From: Sphingopyxis sp. KK2
Lineage (GTDB): Bacteria > Pseudomonadota > Alphaproteobacteria > Sphingomonadales > Sphingomonadaceae
Assembly (NCBI RefSeq): GCF_001990265.1
Contig: NZ_LYVN01000014.1
Span: forward strand, 1-48,118
Length of the DNA stretch: 48,118 bases
Direction: 5' to 3'
Below the pieces are notes generated by a model that saw only the letters and a program-made list of their open reading frames with translations, searched no databases and was not told the origin of the DNA. This document shows, piece after piece, positions 33,136 through 40,505 of the stretch. The position numbers were made by a program, and so were the translations under genes. The first letter of the stretch is position 1. Each line of letters starts with the position of its first letter.

Positions 33136-33902
33136 CCGTGCAGGGAGTCGACGATCCGCTCGCCCTCGCCGCGTGCCGCCCAGGTGTCGTTGGCGTTGCG
33201 CAGATGGAGCCGCCAATGGTTGACCGCACCCTCGACATCGCCGGCCTCGATCATCGTGACCAGCTTTTCGAAGGATTTGAACCCGGCGCGCAGGCTCTTG
33301 TACTTGTCCTCTGTCGTCCGCGGGTGGCGGCGCTGATAGTCGTTCTGGTGATGGCGGCCGAGATTGAGCAGCATGCGGTTCAGCAGGCTGAGCGTCTTGT
33401 TGCCCGTCGCCTCGACGAGCGTCTGGTGGAAATGCGACACATTGTCGACGAACTCGGCATAAGCCTCCGTGGTCAGCATGTTTTCCAGGTCGGCGAGCAC
33501 CTGGCGCACTTGCGCGAAGCCCGGCGTCTGCCCCTTGGCGGTCGCCAGCCAGCGCACGACGGTCGGCTCGATCGCAAGACGCGCCGCGTACAGATCGGCG
33601 ATCGTCGTCCCGCCCGCCTCGAGCAGATAGCCCGCATAGCGCGACACCAGTTCGACCGACGGCTGATGCACGCGCGCGCCGCTGCGCGAGCCGCGCACGA
33701 CGCTGATCAGCGCTTCGGCCTCGAGGATACGAAAGGCTTCGCGCAGGGTCGGCCGCGAAATGCCGAGGGTCGACATCAGCGTGCCTTCGGGCGGCAGCGA
33801 GTCCCCCTCTTTCAATTCGCCCCGGACGATCTGGGCCCGGATCTGGTCGGCGACCAGTTCCGACGTCTTAGGTACCCTGATACGTGCGGCGCTATTTTCC
33901 AT
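33132..33902 (-). CDS. GntR/FadR-type (FCD) transcriptional regulator
   Basis: 256 residues with a winged helix (LPPEGTLMSTLGISRPTLREAFRIL, then ISVVRGSRSGARV) and an FCD domain that keeps the metal-binding pattern (FVDNVSHFHQTLVEATGN, with later His). ATG 33902 has AGGA nine bases upstream; GTG 33908 is an alternative. It is co-transcribed with an acyl-CoA ligase, a common local arrangement in which the acyl-CoA product is the inducer. The upstream region holds AGTT-GTTT-AACT (33928-33939), a possible operator of the same half-site type as the shared element. Confidence 0.87.
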   Translation of the reverse strand: MENSAARIRVPKTSELVADQIRAQIVRGELKEGDSLPPEGTLMSTLGISRPTLREAFRILEAEALISVVRGSRSGARVHQPSVELVSRYAGYLLEAGGTTIADLYAARLAIEPTVVRWLATAKGQTPGFAQVRQVLADLENMLTTEAYAEFVDNVSHFHQTLVEATGNKTLSLLNRMLLNLGRHHQNDYQRRHPRTTEDKYKSLRAGFKSFEKLVTMIEAGDVEGAVNHWRLHLRNANDTWAARGEGERIVDSLHG

Positions 33903-34008
33903 ATTCACAAATCCTGCCCCTGCCCGGAGTTGTTTAACTTATCTCTACTCTAGAAGCGCCTTTAGGGCCTTTGGCGCAATCCCGCAATGTTGCGGCGATT
34001 TCCTCCAT
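33903..34008. other. Intergenic region with dyad symmetries
   Basis: This 106-base gap between the GntR start and the stop of the next minus-strand SDR contains AGTT-GTTT-AACT (33928-33939; same AGTT-N4-AACT arms as the shared element), a GCGCC/GGCGC pair (33956-33977) and a small CCGCAA-TG-TTGCGG hairpin (33982-33995). The hairpins could end SDR transcription but no T-run follows them, so I do not call a terminator. I see no gene. Confidence 0.5.
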
Positions 34009-34869
34009 TTAGCCACCGAAGGACAGGCCTTCGTTGAGCGTCCATTTGCCATCGCGCCCGCGCACCCATCCCGACGATCCCCAGGTCCCGCCATCGACGG
34101 GCAACAATATGCCGGTTATGTAACTTGCCATCGCGCTCGACAGGAAAACCGCTGCATCGCCGCATTCCATGTCGACGCCCTCGCGCCCGAGCGGGATCAG
34201 GCGGTTCATCGCATCGACCGCCTCGTCGCTATGATGCTTCCACGTCGCGGGATCGACGGGGCCGGCGCGATTACCCTGGTTGCCGGGGGTGACCGTATGG
34301 TCGGGGGCGATGCAGTTGACGCGGATGCCGTGCCCCGACAGTTCGACCGCCATCGATTTGGTGAAGCTGAGCATGCCCGCCTTGCACGCAGCATAGACCG
34401 CGAAATTGGGTGCGGCGCGGTTCGCTTCGATGCTCGCGACATTGACGATCGAACCGCCCCGCCCGCCCGCGACCATATGCCTGGCCGCTGCCTGCGTCGC
34501 GATCAGCATCGACATCAGGTTGATGTCGATATGCTTGCGCATGCTGCGCTCGCTCTGCTCGAGGAAGGGGCGTGCGGAGACGCCCCCGGCGTTGTTGGCA
34601 AGGATATCGAGCCGGCCGAACTCGGCGGCCGCGCGGTCGACGGCGGCGCGCAGGGCCTCGCCGTCCATCACGTCGCCCGCGATCTCCAGCGCGCGCCGTC
34701 CTGCTTCGCGCACCCGCTCGGCCGCCTCCTCGGCGCGTTCGGGAAAAATATCGTAGATCGCGACGTCGGCGCCCGCTTCGGCAAGCCGGATCGCGATCGC
34801 GCGCCCGATCCCGCCACCGCCGCCGGTCACGAAGGCGGCCTGCCCGTCGAGGCGGATGCGATCAGTCAT
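34009..34869 (-). CDS. Short-chain dehydrogenase/reductase
   Basis: 286 residues. TGGGGGIGRA, NNAGG, Ser in NVASIEANR, the pair in YAACK, and CIAPDHTVTPGNQG after it, ending YITGILLPVDGGTW plus a 20-residue tail. The substrate loop after the active site is long (about residues 195-235), fitting a bulky substrate. It overlaps the preceding short SDR by eight bases and is the last gene of a three-SDR operon controlled from the divergent region at 36241-36320. Confidence 0.86.
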   Translation of the reverse strand: MTDRIRLDGQAAFVTGGGGGIGRAIAIRLAEAGADVAIYDIFPERAEEAAERVREAGRRALEIAGDVMDGEALRAAVDRAAAEFGRLDILANNAGGVSARPFLEQSERSMRKHIDINLMSMLIATQAAARHMVAGGRGGSIVNVASIEANRAAPNFAVYAACKAGMLSFTKSMAVELSGHGIRVNCIAPDHTVTPGNQGNRAGPVDPATWKHHSDEAVDAMNRLIPLGREGVDMECGDAAVFLSSAMASYITGILLPVDGGTWGSSGWVRGRDGKWTLNEGLSFGG

Positions 34870-35362
34870 CGAGCGCGATGCCCATGACCGCACCGGTGAC
34901 ATAGGCGGCATAATCGCTGGCGAGATAGGCGGCGAGATGCCCGAGCGTCTCGCCGGTCTCGTGCGTCAAAATGCTGTTCACACGCACGCCGTCGCGCGCC
35001 CATTCGACCCCGAGCGTCTTGGTGAGATTGCTGAGCGCGCCGCCAGCGGCGGCCTGATCGGCGCCGAGAGCCTGTTCGGGCGCCCCGACGAATAATATCG
35101 CCCCGCCCTGCCCGCGCGCGCGGCAGTTTGCGGCGAAATCCTTCGCGCCGAGGAAGCGGCGGTCGAGACCGGCCTCCATGCTGGCGCGCCATTCGGCGTG
35201 GGTCAGGTCATGCGCAGGCTTGATCGCCGAAGGCGGCGCGACATGAACCCAGATGTCGGCTTCGCCGTCGACCAGCGTCGCCCCCGCCGCTTCGAACGCC
35301 TTCGTGATCGCCGGGCTGTCGCCCTCGATCGCCACGCGCTTGCCCGCCAGCCAGCCGCTCAT
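34862..35362 (-). CDS. Shortened, degenerate SDR-like protein
   Basis: Only 166 residues, against about 250 for an SDR. The N-terminal glycine motif is reduced to IEGDSPAITKAF, the central part is missing about 70 residues, and the active-site segment reads GGALSNLTKTLGVEWARDGVRVN with no Tyr or Lys pair; the C-terminal YVTGAVMGIALDD is recognisable. It overlaps both neighbours (four and eight bases), has normal codon use and an uninterrupted frame, so it looks like a maintained gene rather than a pseudogene. A non-catalytic partner for one of the flanking SDRs is a possible role (inference). GGGGGTGG precedes ATG 35362. Confidence 0.7.
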   Translation of the reverse strand: MSGWLAGKRVAIEGDSPAITKAFEAAGATLVDGEADIWVHVAPPSAIKPAHDLTHAEWRASMEAGLDRRFLGAKDFAANCRARGQGGAILFVGAPEQALGADQAAAGGALSNLTKTLGVEWARDGVRVNSILTHETGETLGHLAAYLASDYAAYVTGAVMGIALDD

Positions 35363-36240
35363 TTCCACCCCCAGGGTCCGTCGGCGCGTTCGCGCGGCGG
35401 CACATAGTCGGGCATCATCAGCGAGCGGCGCAGGCTCTCGCCGCCATCCTGCACGATCACCTGCCCCGTCATCGCACCGAAGATCGATGTGCAGGTCATC
35501 GCCGACAGCCAGCCGAACTCCCAGATGCTGCCGGTGCGCCCGGCAGGGATCATATTCTGCAGCGGCTCGATCCCGCCCTCGCGGTTTCCGGCGGTCGAAC
35601 TGGCGTGCGGGAAGAAACCCGCCGCGATCGCGTTGACGCGGATGCCGTAAGGCGCCCAGTCGGCGGCCAGCTTCCTGGTCATCGTCGCCTGCGCGGTCTT
35701 GGCGGCGGCGCTGTGCGCGTCGCCGGGAAAGCCGGTCCAGATATATTGCGCGCTGTTGTTGACGATCGCCCCGCCCGCGCCGCGCGCGATGCGGCGGCGC
35801 GCGAACTCGGTCGAACAGAGGAAGGTGCCGTCGATCGCGATCCGCGTGACCGCATTCCAGGCATTGGCCGAGATATCCTCGGCGAGCACCGGAAAATTGG
35901 CGCCGGCATTGTTGGCGAGCAGCGCGATCGGCCCGAGTGCCGCCTCGGCCTCGTCGAAGGCCGCAGCAACGGCTTCGGGCAGCCGCACGTCGCAGCTCAT
36001 CGCATGGGTGCGCACGCCGAGCGCGGCGATTTCGGCCGCGCCTTCCGCCGCACGCTCGATGCTGCGCCCCATCACCGCGACGTCGGCGCCGCCCTGTGCA
36101 AAGGCCTTGGCCATGGCGAGCCCCATCCCCGATCCGCCGCCGGTGACGAGCACCGTCTGCCCCGCGAAGATGTCGGCCGGATAGGGCGGCGCGTCGAAAG
36201 GCGGCGGCGTCGCCACGATATGATGGGCTGCTACTGGCAT
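35359..36240 (-). CDS. SDR of the 2,4-dienoyl-CoA reductase type
   Basis: 293 residues, paralogue of the SDR at 23671. GGGSGMGLAMA, NNAGANF and AHSAAAKTA (Lys kept, Ser at the classical Tyr position) match the DECR-like group, and the tail LRRSLMMPDYVPPRE mirrors that of the paralogue. The leader FDAPPYPADIFAGQ before the Rossmann fold is also alike. It opens the three-SDR operon; GGGAGAG before ATG 36240 supports the start. Its promoter is shared with the divergent SMP-30 gene and the shared operator-like element. Confidence 0.83.
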   Translation of the reverse strand: MPVAAHHIVATPPPFDAPPYPADIFAGQTVLVTGGGSGMGLAMAKAFAQGGADVAVMGRSIERAAEGAAEIAALGVRTHAMSCDVRLPEAVAAAFDEAEAALGPIALLANNAGANFPVLAEDISANAWNAVTRIAIDGTFLCSTEFARRRIARGAGGAIVNNSAQYIWTGFPGDAHSAAAKTAQATMTRKLAADWAPYGIRVNAIAAGFFPHASSTAGNREGGIEPLQNMIPAGRTGSIWEFGWLSAMTCTSIFGAMTGQVIVQDGGESLRRSLMMPDYVPPRERADGPWGWK

Positions 36241-36288
36241 CGTCTCTCCCTGCACACAGGGTTGCGCCCGGACCCGACGCGTGTCAAG

Positions 36289-36310
36289 ACATACATAACT
36301 AGGTTATACA
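36289..36310. promoter_or_regulatory. Shared operator-like element, site 5 (SDR operon / SMP-30)
   Basis: ACATACATAACTAGGTTATA matches the family, and here the second dyad ATAAC-TAG-GTTAT is perfect (36295-36307). The site lies between divergent genes and directly touches the GGAGAGG ribosome binding site of the SMP-30 gene, so a bound regulator would cover the plus-strand transcription start. Confidence 0.75.
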
Positions 36311-36320
36311 GGAGAGGCAT

Positions 36321-37181
36321 ATGGAGATCGTCGCGGAGGGCCTCGCCTTTCCCGAGGGGCCGGTGGTCATGGCCGACGGGTCGGTGATCGTCGTCGAGCT
36401 GGCGGGCGGGCGGATCACCCGCTGCTGGAACGGCCGGACCGAGACGATCTGCGCCATCGGCGGCGGCCCCAATGGCGCCGCGATCGGCCCCGACGGCGCG
36501 CTCTATGTGTGTAACAATGGCGGGCTCGACCTCGTCAAATTCCAGAATGCACGCGGCGCCGGGCATGAGGGCCGCGTCGAACGCGTCGACCTCGCAACCG
36601 GCCGTTTCGATCGGCTTTACGATGTGTGCGACGGCATCGCGCTCGAAGCCCCCAACGACATCGTCTTCGATGCGGAGGGCCGGATGTGGTTCACCGACCT
36701 CGGCAAGAGTCACGACGGCATCCGCACCGCGAGCGGGCTGTTCAGCGCGGCGCCCGACGGGTCGTCGATCACCGCGATCAACCGCCATGCGATGTCGTAT
36801 AACGGCGTCGGGCTGTCACCCGATGGTGCCCATGTCTATGTCGCCGACACGCATCAGGCGCGGCTTTGGCGTTATGATCGCCGGGTCGAGGCGCAGCGCC
36901 CGACCTGGGTCGCAACGGCGCCGGGGCCGGTCGGCTTCGACAGCCTCGCGGTAACCGCAGCGGGCCATATCTGCGTCGCGACGCTCTACGACGGCGGGAT
37001 CACGACGATCACACCCGATGGACAGGTGAGCAAGCGCGACATCGCGGGCGAGCCCTATGTCACCAATATTGCCTTCGGCGGCGCCGACCGGCGCGATGCC
37101 TATATCACGCTGTCACAGACGGGGCGGCTCGCAAAGATGCGCTGGGACGAGCCGGGGCTGGAGCTTCATTACAATGGCTGA
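36321..37181 (+). CDS. SMP-30/gluconolactonase-like beta-propeller hydrolase
   Basis: 286 residues of six-bladed propeller. Metal-binding positions are recognisable: Glu in GLAFPEGPV, Asn in EAPNDIVFD, and Asn/Asp in YNGVGLSPDG with VYVADTHQ. The family hydrolyses lactones with a divalent metal; in a ring-degradation setting it could open a lactone made by a Baeyer-Villiger-like step, though no such monooxygenase is seen here. It is followed by an NTF2-like gene overlapping by eight bases. Confidence 0.85.
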   Translation: MEIVAEGLAFPEGPVVMADGSVIVVELAGGRITRCWNGRTETICAIGGGPNGAAIGPDGALYVCNNGGLDLVKFQNARGAGHEGRVERVDLATGRFDRLYDVCDGIALEAPNDIVFDAEGRMWFTDLGKSHDGIRTASGLFSAAPDGSSITAINRHAMSYNGVGLSPDGAHVYVADTHQARLWRYDRRVEAQRPTWVATAPGPVGFDSLAVTAAGHICVATLYDGGITTITPDGQVSKRDIAGEPYVTNIAFGGADRRDAYITLSQTGRLAKMRWDEPGLELHYNG

Positions 37182-37632
37182 TCTTGGGGCTGATCTTGGG
37201 GCTGATCTTGCGGCTGACCTCGCCGCCAACCGCGACGCGATCCGCGACCTGCTCGCGCGCTATACCTATAATGGCGACCGCGGACGGCTCGCCGAAATGA
37301 CCGCCTGTTTCGCCGAGGATGGCGTGCTCGAATATCTGGGCAAGGCGCCGCAGGGACCCGCGGCGATCGAGGCGGCGCTGTCGTCGGGGACGCGCAATCC
37401 GCGGCTGACCTTCATCCGCCACCATATCACCAACCCGCTGATCGCGATCGATGGCGATACGGCGACCGCGCGCAGCTATTTCACCGTGCACAGCAATTTC
37501 GGACCCGACCATAGCGGCACCTATGACGACCGGCTGGTGCGCACCCCAGACGGCTGGCGCTTCGCGCACCGGCGGGTGCGGATCGACTGGCAGGCCGAGG
37601 GATCGCTGTTCGAACCGATGACATCGCGCTGA
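37174..37632 (+). CDS. NTF2-like (SnoaL-fold) protein with N-terminal ADL(G/A) repeat
   Basis: 152 residues. The fold begins at ANRDAIRDLLARYTYNGDRGR, with FAEDGVLEYLG, FIRHHITNPLIAIDGDTATARSYF-like strands and a final FAHRRVRIDW. This is the SnoaL/scytalone-dehydratase-like group that includes ketosteroid isomerase; His-His in IRHHIT fits the dehydratase-like subgroup. The first 18 residues are ADLG/ADLA repeats from a 12-base DNA repeat at 37177-37224, so the true start might be later. ATG 37174 overlaps the lactonase stop by eight bases. A small-molecule isomerase/dehydratase is expected. Confidence 0.78.
   Translation: MADLGADLGADLAADLAANRDAIRDLLARYTYNGDRGRLAEMTACFAEDGVLEYLGKAPQGPAAIEAALSSGTRNPRLTFIRHHITNPLIAIDGDTATARSYFTVHSNFGPDHSGTYDDRLVRTPDGWRFAHRRVRIDWQAEGSLFEPMTSR
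37177..37224 (+). repeat. 12-base tandem repeat inside coding sequence
   Basis: GCTGATCTTGGG occurs twice exactly (37177-37188, 37189-37200), then as GCTGATCTTGCG and GCTGACCTCGCC. It encodes the ADLG/ADLA run at the start of the NTF2-like protein and spans the end of the upstream lactonase gene. Copy number could vary by slippage without a frameshift. Confidence 0.85.
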
Positions 37633-37637
37633 TCGAT

Positions 37638-37657
37638 ATTGACACTATAGTGTCAAT
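37638..37657. promoter_or_regulatory. Perfect 20-base palindrome, MarR operator candidate
   Basis: ATTGACACTATAGTGTCAAT is an uninterrupted 20-base palindrome, 16 bases before the MarR start codon. It contains TATAGT (37646-37651), a plausible -10 box, so a bound dimer would block transcription. This fits the usual autoregulation of MarR proteins. Confidence 0.75.
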
Positions 37658-37673
37658 TCGACATCAAGGTGCC

Positions 37674-38132
37674 ATGTCTGATCGATTTCCAGATTTCGAA
37701 CGATTCGCCGACGAGGTCGCGCGATTGCGCGGCCGCATGCGCGCGCTGTTCGCCGATACGCGCGCCGCGAGCGGATTGCCCGAGATGGAGCTGACGGTGC
37801 TCACCGCGGTGGTCAACGCCGCGGCACCGCCGACGGTCGCGCAGATCGGCCGCAGCCTCGGTCACCCGCGGCAGGTCGTTCAGCGCGCCGCGAACCGGCT
37901 CGCCGAACTGGGCCTCGTCGCTTTCGCCGATAATCCCGAGCACAAGCGCGCTTCGTTGCTCGTCGCGACCGAGGCGGGACGTGCGTTGAAGGCCGCCGAT
38001 CATGCCCGCGCGCAAGAGGTAACGCGCGCCGTGACGGCGCGGATCGACGCCGCAACCTTTGCTGATGCAGCCGGACAGCTTCATGCGATCCGTTCGGAGA
38101 TCGAAGCCTATTTGCGGGAGCGCGAACAATGA
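37674..38132 (+). CDS. MarR family transcriptional regulator
   Basis: 152 residues with a winged helix (MELTVLTAVVNAAAPPTVAQIGRSLGHPRQVVQRAANRLAELGLV, wing FADNPEHKRASLLVATEAG, described here in parts). Start ATG 37674 follows AAGG and lies just after the 20-base palindrome; an earlier GTG at 37650 would sit inside the palindrome and is rejected. The stop overlaps the kinase start by four bases, so the regulator leads the operon kinase-dehydrogenase-esterase-SDR and probably senses its substrate or a CoA ester. Confidence 0.87.
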   Translation: MSDRFPDFERFADEVARLRGRMRALFADTRAASGLPEMELTVLTAVVNAAAPPTVAQIGRSLGHPRQVVQRAANRLAELGLVAFADNPEHKRASLLVATEAGRALKAADHARAQEVTRAVTARIDAATFADAAGQLHAIRSEIEAYLREREQ

Positions 38133-39196
38133 ACGGCGAACTGGCGGCGCTGGCCGATGTCGAGCGACTGACAGCGTGGCTCGACGTCCATATCCCCTCG
38201 CTCGGCGACGGGCCGCTTCAAGTCGCGAAGATCCATGGCGGCACCTCGAACGTCATCCTGTCGCTCGATCGGGGCGGCGACACGCTGATCCTGCGCCGCC
38301 CGCCCGCGGTGCCGCCGCCGGGCAGCGAAAAGAGCGTGCTGCGCGAGGCGCGCGTGCTCACCGCGCTGAACGGCACCCCCGTGCCCCACCCCGTCTGCCA
38401 CGGAAGCTGCGCCGACGCCGACGTCATCGGCGCGCCCTTCTATGTCATGGACCTCGTCGAGGGCTGGCCCGCCGACCTCATCGACGGCAAGATCCACGAC
38501 CGCCCACCCTTCGACAAAATGCCGCACGCGCGCGAGGTCCCCTTCGCGATGGTCGACGGGCTGATCGCGCTCGCCAATGTCGATTATAAGGCCGTTGGAT
38601 TGGACGATTTCGGGCGCCCCGACAATTTCCTCGAACGCCAGGTCGACCGCTGGGAAGGCCAGATCAAAAGCTACAAGCAGCTCTATGATTTCGAGTGGCG
38701 CGAACTGCCCGGCTATGCGCTCGCGCGCGACTGGCTGCGTGCGAACCGGCCCGGCGATTTCCGCCCCGGCATCATCCATGGCGACGTCGGTACCCCCAAC
38801 GCGCTCTTCGCCTTCGATCCGCCGTGCCGGCTCACCGCGCTGATCGACTGGGAGTTGTCGACGATCGCCGATCCGCTGCTCGATCTCGCCTGGTTCTGCA
38901 ACGGCATATGCGATGAGCGCTTCCCGGGCCATATTCCCGAAAAATCGCTCTACAATGTCATGGACTGGCCGACGCGGCAGGAGCTGATGGCGCATTATGC
39001 GGCGGGCACCGGCCGCAGCATGGACAGCTTCGACTATTACCTCATCCTCGCGATGTTCAAGGGCGGCTGCATCCTCGAGTACAAGGTCGCACAGGCCGCC
39101 AAGGGCATTTTGAGCGCCGAGACCGGGCGCTTCTTCGACCGGCTGGTGCGCGGCAATTTCGCCGAAGCCGAAAAACTCATTCGCCTCATCGGCTGA
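38129..39196 (+). CDS. APH-type kinase, ACAD10/11- and LvaA-like (hydroxyacyl-CoA kinase candidate)
   Basis: 355 residues. N-lobe signs are GGTSN and TLILRRPP; the catalytic loop is IHGDVGTPN (His217, Asp219, Asn224) and the metal motif IDWELSTIADPLLDLAW. This is the ACAD10/11 kinase subtype, which phosphorylates 4-hydroxyacyl-CoAs so that the adjoining dehydrogenase can eliminate phosphate; LvaA of Pseudomonas putida levulinate catabolism does the same. The next gene encodes an ACAD10/11-like dehydrogenase, so together they look like the split form of the eukaryotic fusion. Function is inferred from these homologies. Confidence 0.83.
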   Translation: MNGELAALADVERLTAWLDVHIPSLGDGPLQVAKIHGGTSNVILSLDRGGDTLILRRPPAVPPPGSEKSVLREARVLTALNGTPVPHPVCHGSCADADVIGAPFYVMDLVEGWPADLIDGKIHDRPPFDKMPHAREVPFAMVDGLIALANVDYKAVGLDDFGRPDNFLERQVDRWEGQIKSYKQLYDFEWRELPGYALARDWLRANRPGDFRPGIIHGDVGTPNALFAFDPPCRLTALIDWELSTIADPLLDLAWFCNGICDERFPGHIPEKSLYNVMDWPTRQELMAHYAAGTGRSMDSFDYYLILAMFKGGCILEYKVAQAAKGILSAETGRFFDRLVRGNFAEAEKLIRLIG

Positions 39197-39216
39197 TCCC
39201 AAAACAAGGAACCCCC

Positions 39217-40491
39217 ATGATCGATTTCCGCATCGAACCCGAATTGCAGGCCAAGCTCGACTGGATGACCAAGTTTGTCCGCGAGGAGTGCGAGCCGATG
39301 GACCTGCTCTTCCCCGGCCATGGCGCGCCCTATGACGTCGCGAACAAGGAATCGCGCGCCTATATGGCGCCGCTGCAGGAGCAGGTGAAGGCGCAGGGCC
39401 TGTGGGCGTGTCACCTCGGCAAGGAACTCGGCGGGCCGGGCCACGGCCAGTTGACGCTTGCGCTGATGAACGAGATCCTCGGGCGCAGCTATTGGGCGCC
39501 GACCGTCTTCGGCACCGCTGCGCCCGATACCGGCAATGCCGAAATTCTCGCGATGTTCGGCACCGACGAGCAAAAGGCGCGTTATCTGCAGCCGCTGATG
39601 GACGGCACGATCGTCTCGACCTTTTCGATGACCGAGCCGCAGGCCGGCGCCGATCCCAAGGAATTCGCCTGCCGCGCCTGGCAGGAGGGCGACGAATGGG
39701 TGATCGAGGGCGAAAAATGGTTCTCGTCGAACGCGCGCTACGCCGCCTTCCTGATCGTCATGGTCGTCACCAACCCCGAAAACCCGCCCTATAATCGCAT
39801 GTCGATGCTGATCGTCCCCACCGACACACCGGGGGTCGAGTTCCTCCGCCATTCGCAGACAATGGGCGACAGTCGCGGCGAGGATGACGGCACCCACGCC
39901 TATATCCGTTACAACAAGGTACGCGTGCCCTTGGATGCGATGCTCGGCGGCCCCGGCGAGGGGTTCAAGGTCGCGCAGGCGCGGCTCGGTGGCGGGCGCG
40001 TCCATCATGCGATGCGCACTGTCGGCAAATGCCAGCGCGCGATCGACATGATGCTCCAACGCGCGGTGTCGCGCCGCACGCAGGGCAAGCAACTCAGCGA
40101 GCATCAGTTCGTGCAGGGCGCAATCGCCGATTCGATTATCGAGCTCGAACAATTCCGCCTGCTCGTGCTCAAGACGGCATGGATCATCGACAATGAACCG
40201 CATGGCGCGGCGCGCACGCATATCGCGATGTGCAAGGTGCAGATGGCGAAGGTCTATCACGACATCGTCCAGCGCGCGATCCAGCTCCACGGCAGCCTGG
40301 GCGTCACGCTCGAAACGCCGCTCGCCGACATGTGGATGGGACTGCCCGCGATAGCACTGGTCGATGGGCCGACCGAAGTGCACAAGGTGCAGGTCGCGAA
40401 AGCCTATCTCAAAAATGCGACGCCCGCGCCGGGGCTGTTCCCGAGCGAGCATATCCCGACCCGGCTGGAGGCGATCCGGGCGCGGGGCTGA
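39217..40491 (+). CDS. Acyl-CoA dehydrogenase, ACAD10/11- or LvaC-like
   Basis: 424 residues. FSMTEPQAGADPKEF and IEGEKWFSSNARYAAF form the flavin site, GPGEGFKVAQARLGGGRVHHAMRTVG is the long ACAD10/11-type helix with Arg in place of a usual residue near the active site, and the end is TEVHKVQVAKAYLKN. Members of this subgroup, with a partner kinase, convert 4-hydroxyacyl-CoA through a phosphorylated intermediate to the 3-hydroxy isomer or enoyl-CoA. AAGGA precedes ATG 39217, 20 bases after the kinase stop. Ordinary desaturation of a branched acyl-CoA remains possible. Confidence 0.87.
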   Translation: MIDFRIEPELQAKLDWMTKFVREECEPMDLLFPGHGAPYDVANKESRAYMAPLQEQVKAQGLWACHLGKELGGPGHGQLTLALMNEILGRSYWAPTVFGTAAPDTGNAEILAMFGTDEQKARYLQPLMDGTIVSTFSMTEPQAGADPKEFACRAWQEGDEWVIEGEKWFSSNARYAAFLIVMVVTNPENPPYNRMSMLIVPTDTPGVEFLRHSQTMGDSRGEDDGTHAYIRYNKVRVPLDAMLGGPGEGFKVAQARLGGGRVHHAMRTVGKCQRAIDMMLQRAVSRRTQGKQLSEHQFVQGAIADSIIELEQFRLLVLKTAWIIDNEPHGAARTHIAMCKVQMAKVYHDIVQRAIQLHGSLGVTLETPLADMWMGLPAIALVDGPTEVHKVQVAKAYLKNATPAPGLFPSEHIPTRLEAIRARG

Positions 40492-40505
40492 GAGGAGCAT
40501 TTCGC

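Noticed and set aside
33982..33995. CCGCAA-TG-TTGCGG hairpin as a terminator of the SDR operon.
   Set aside because: The stem is short, the loop is tight and no T-run follows on the minus strand.
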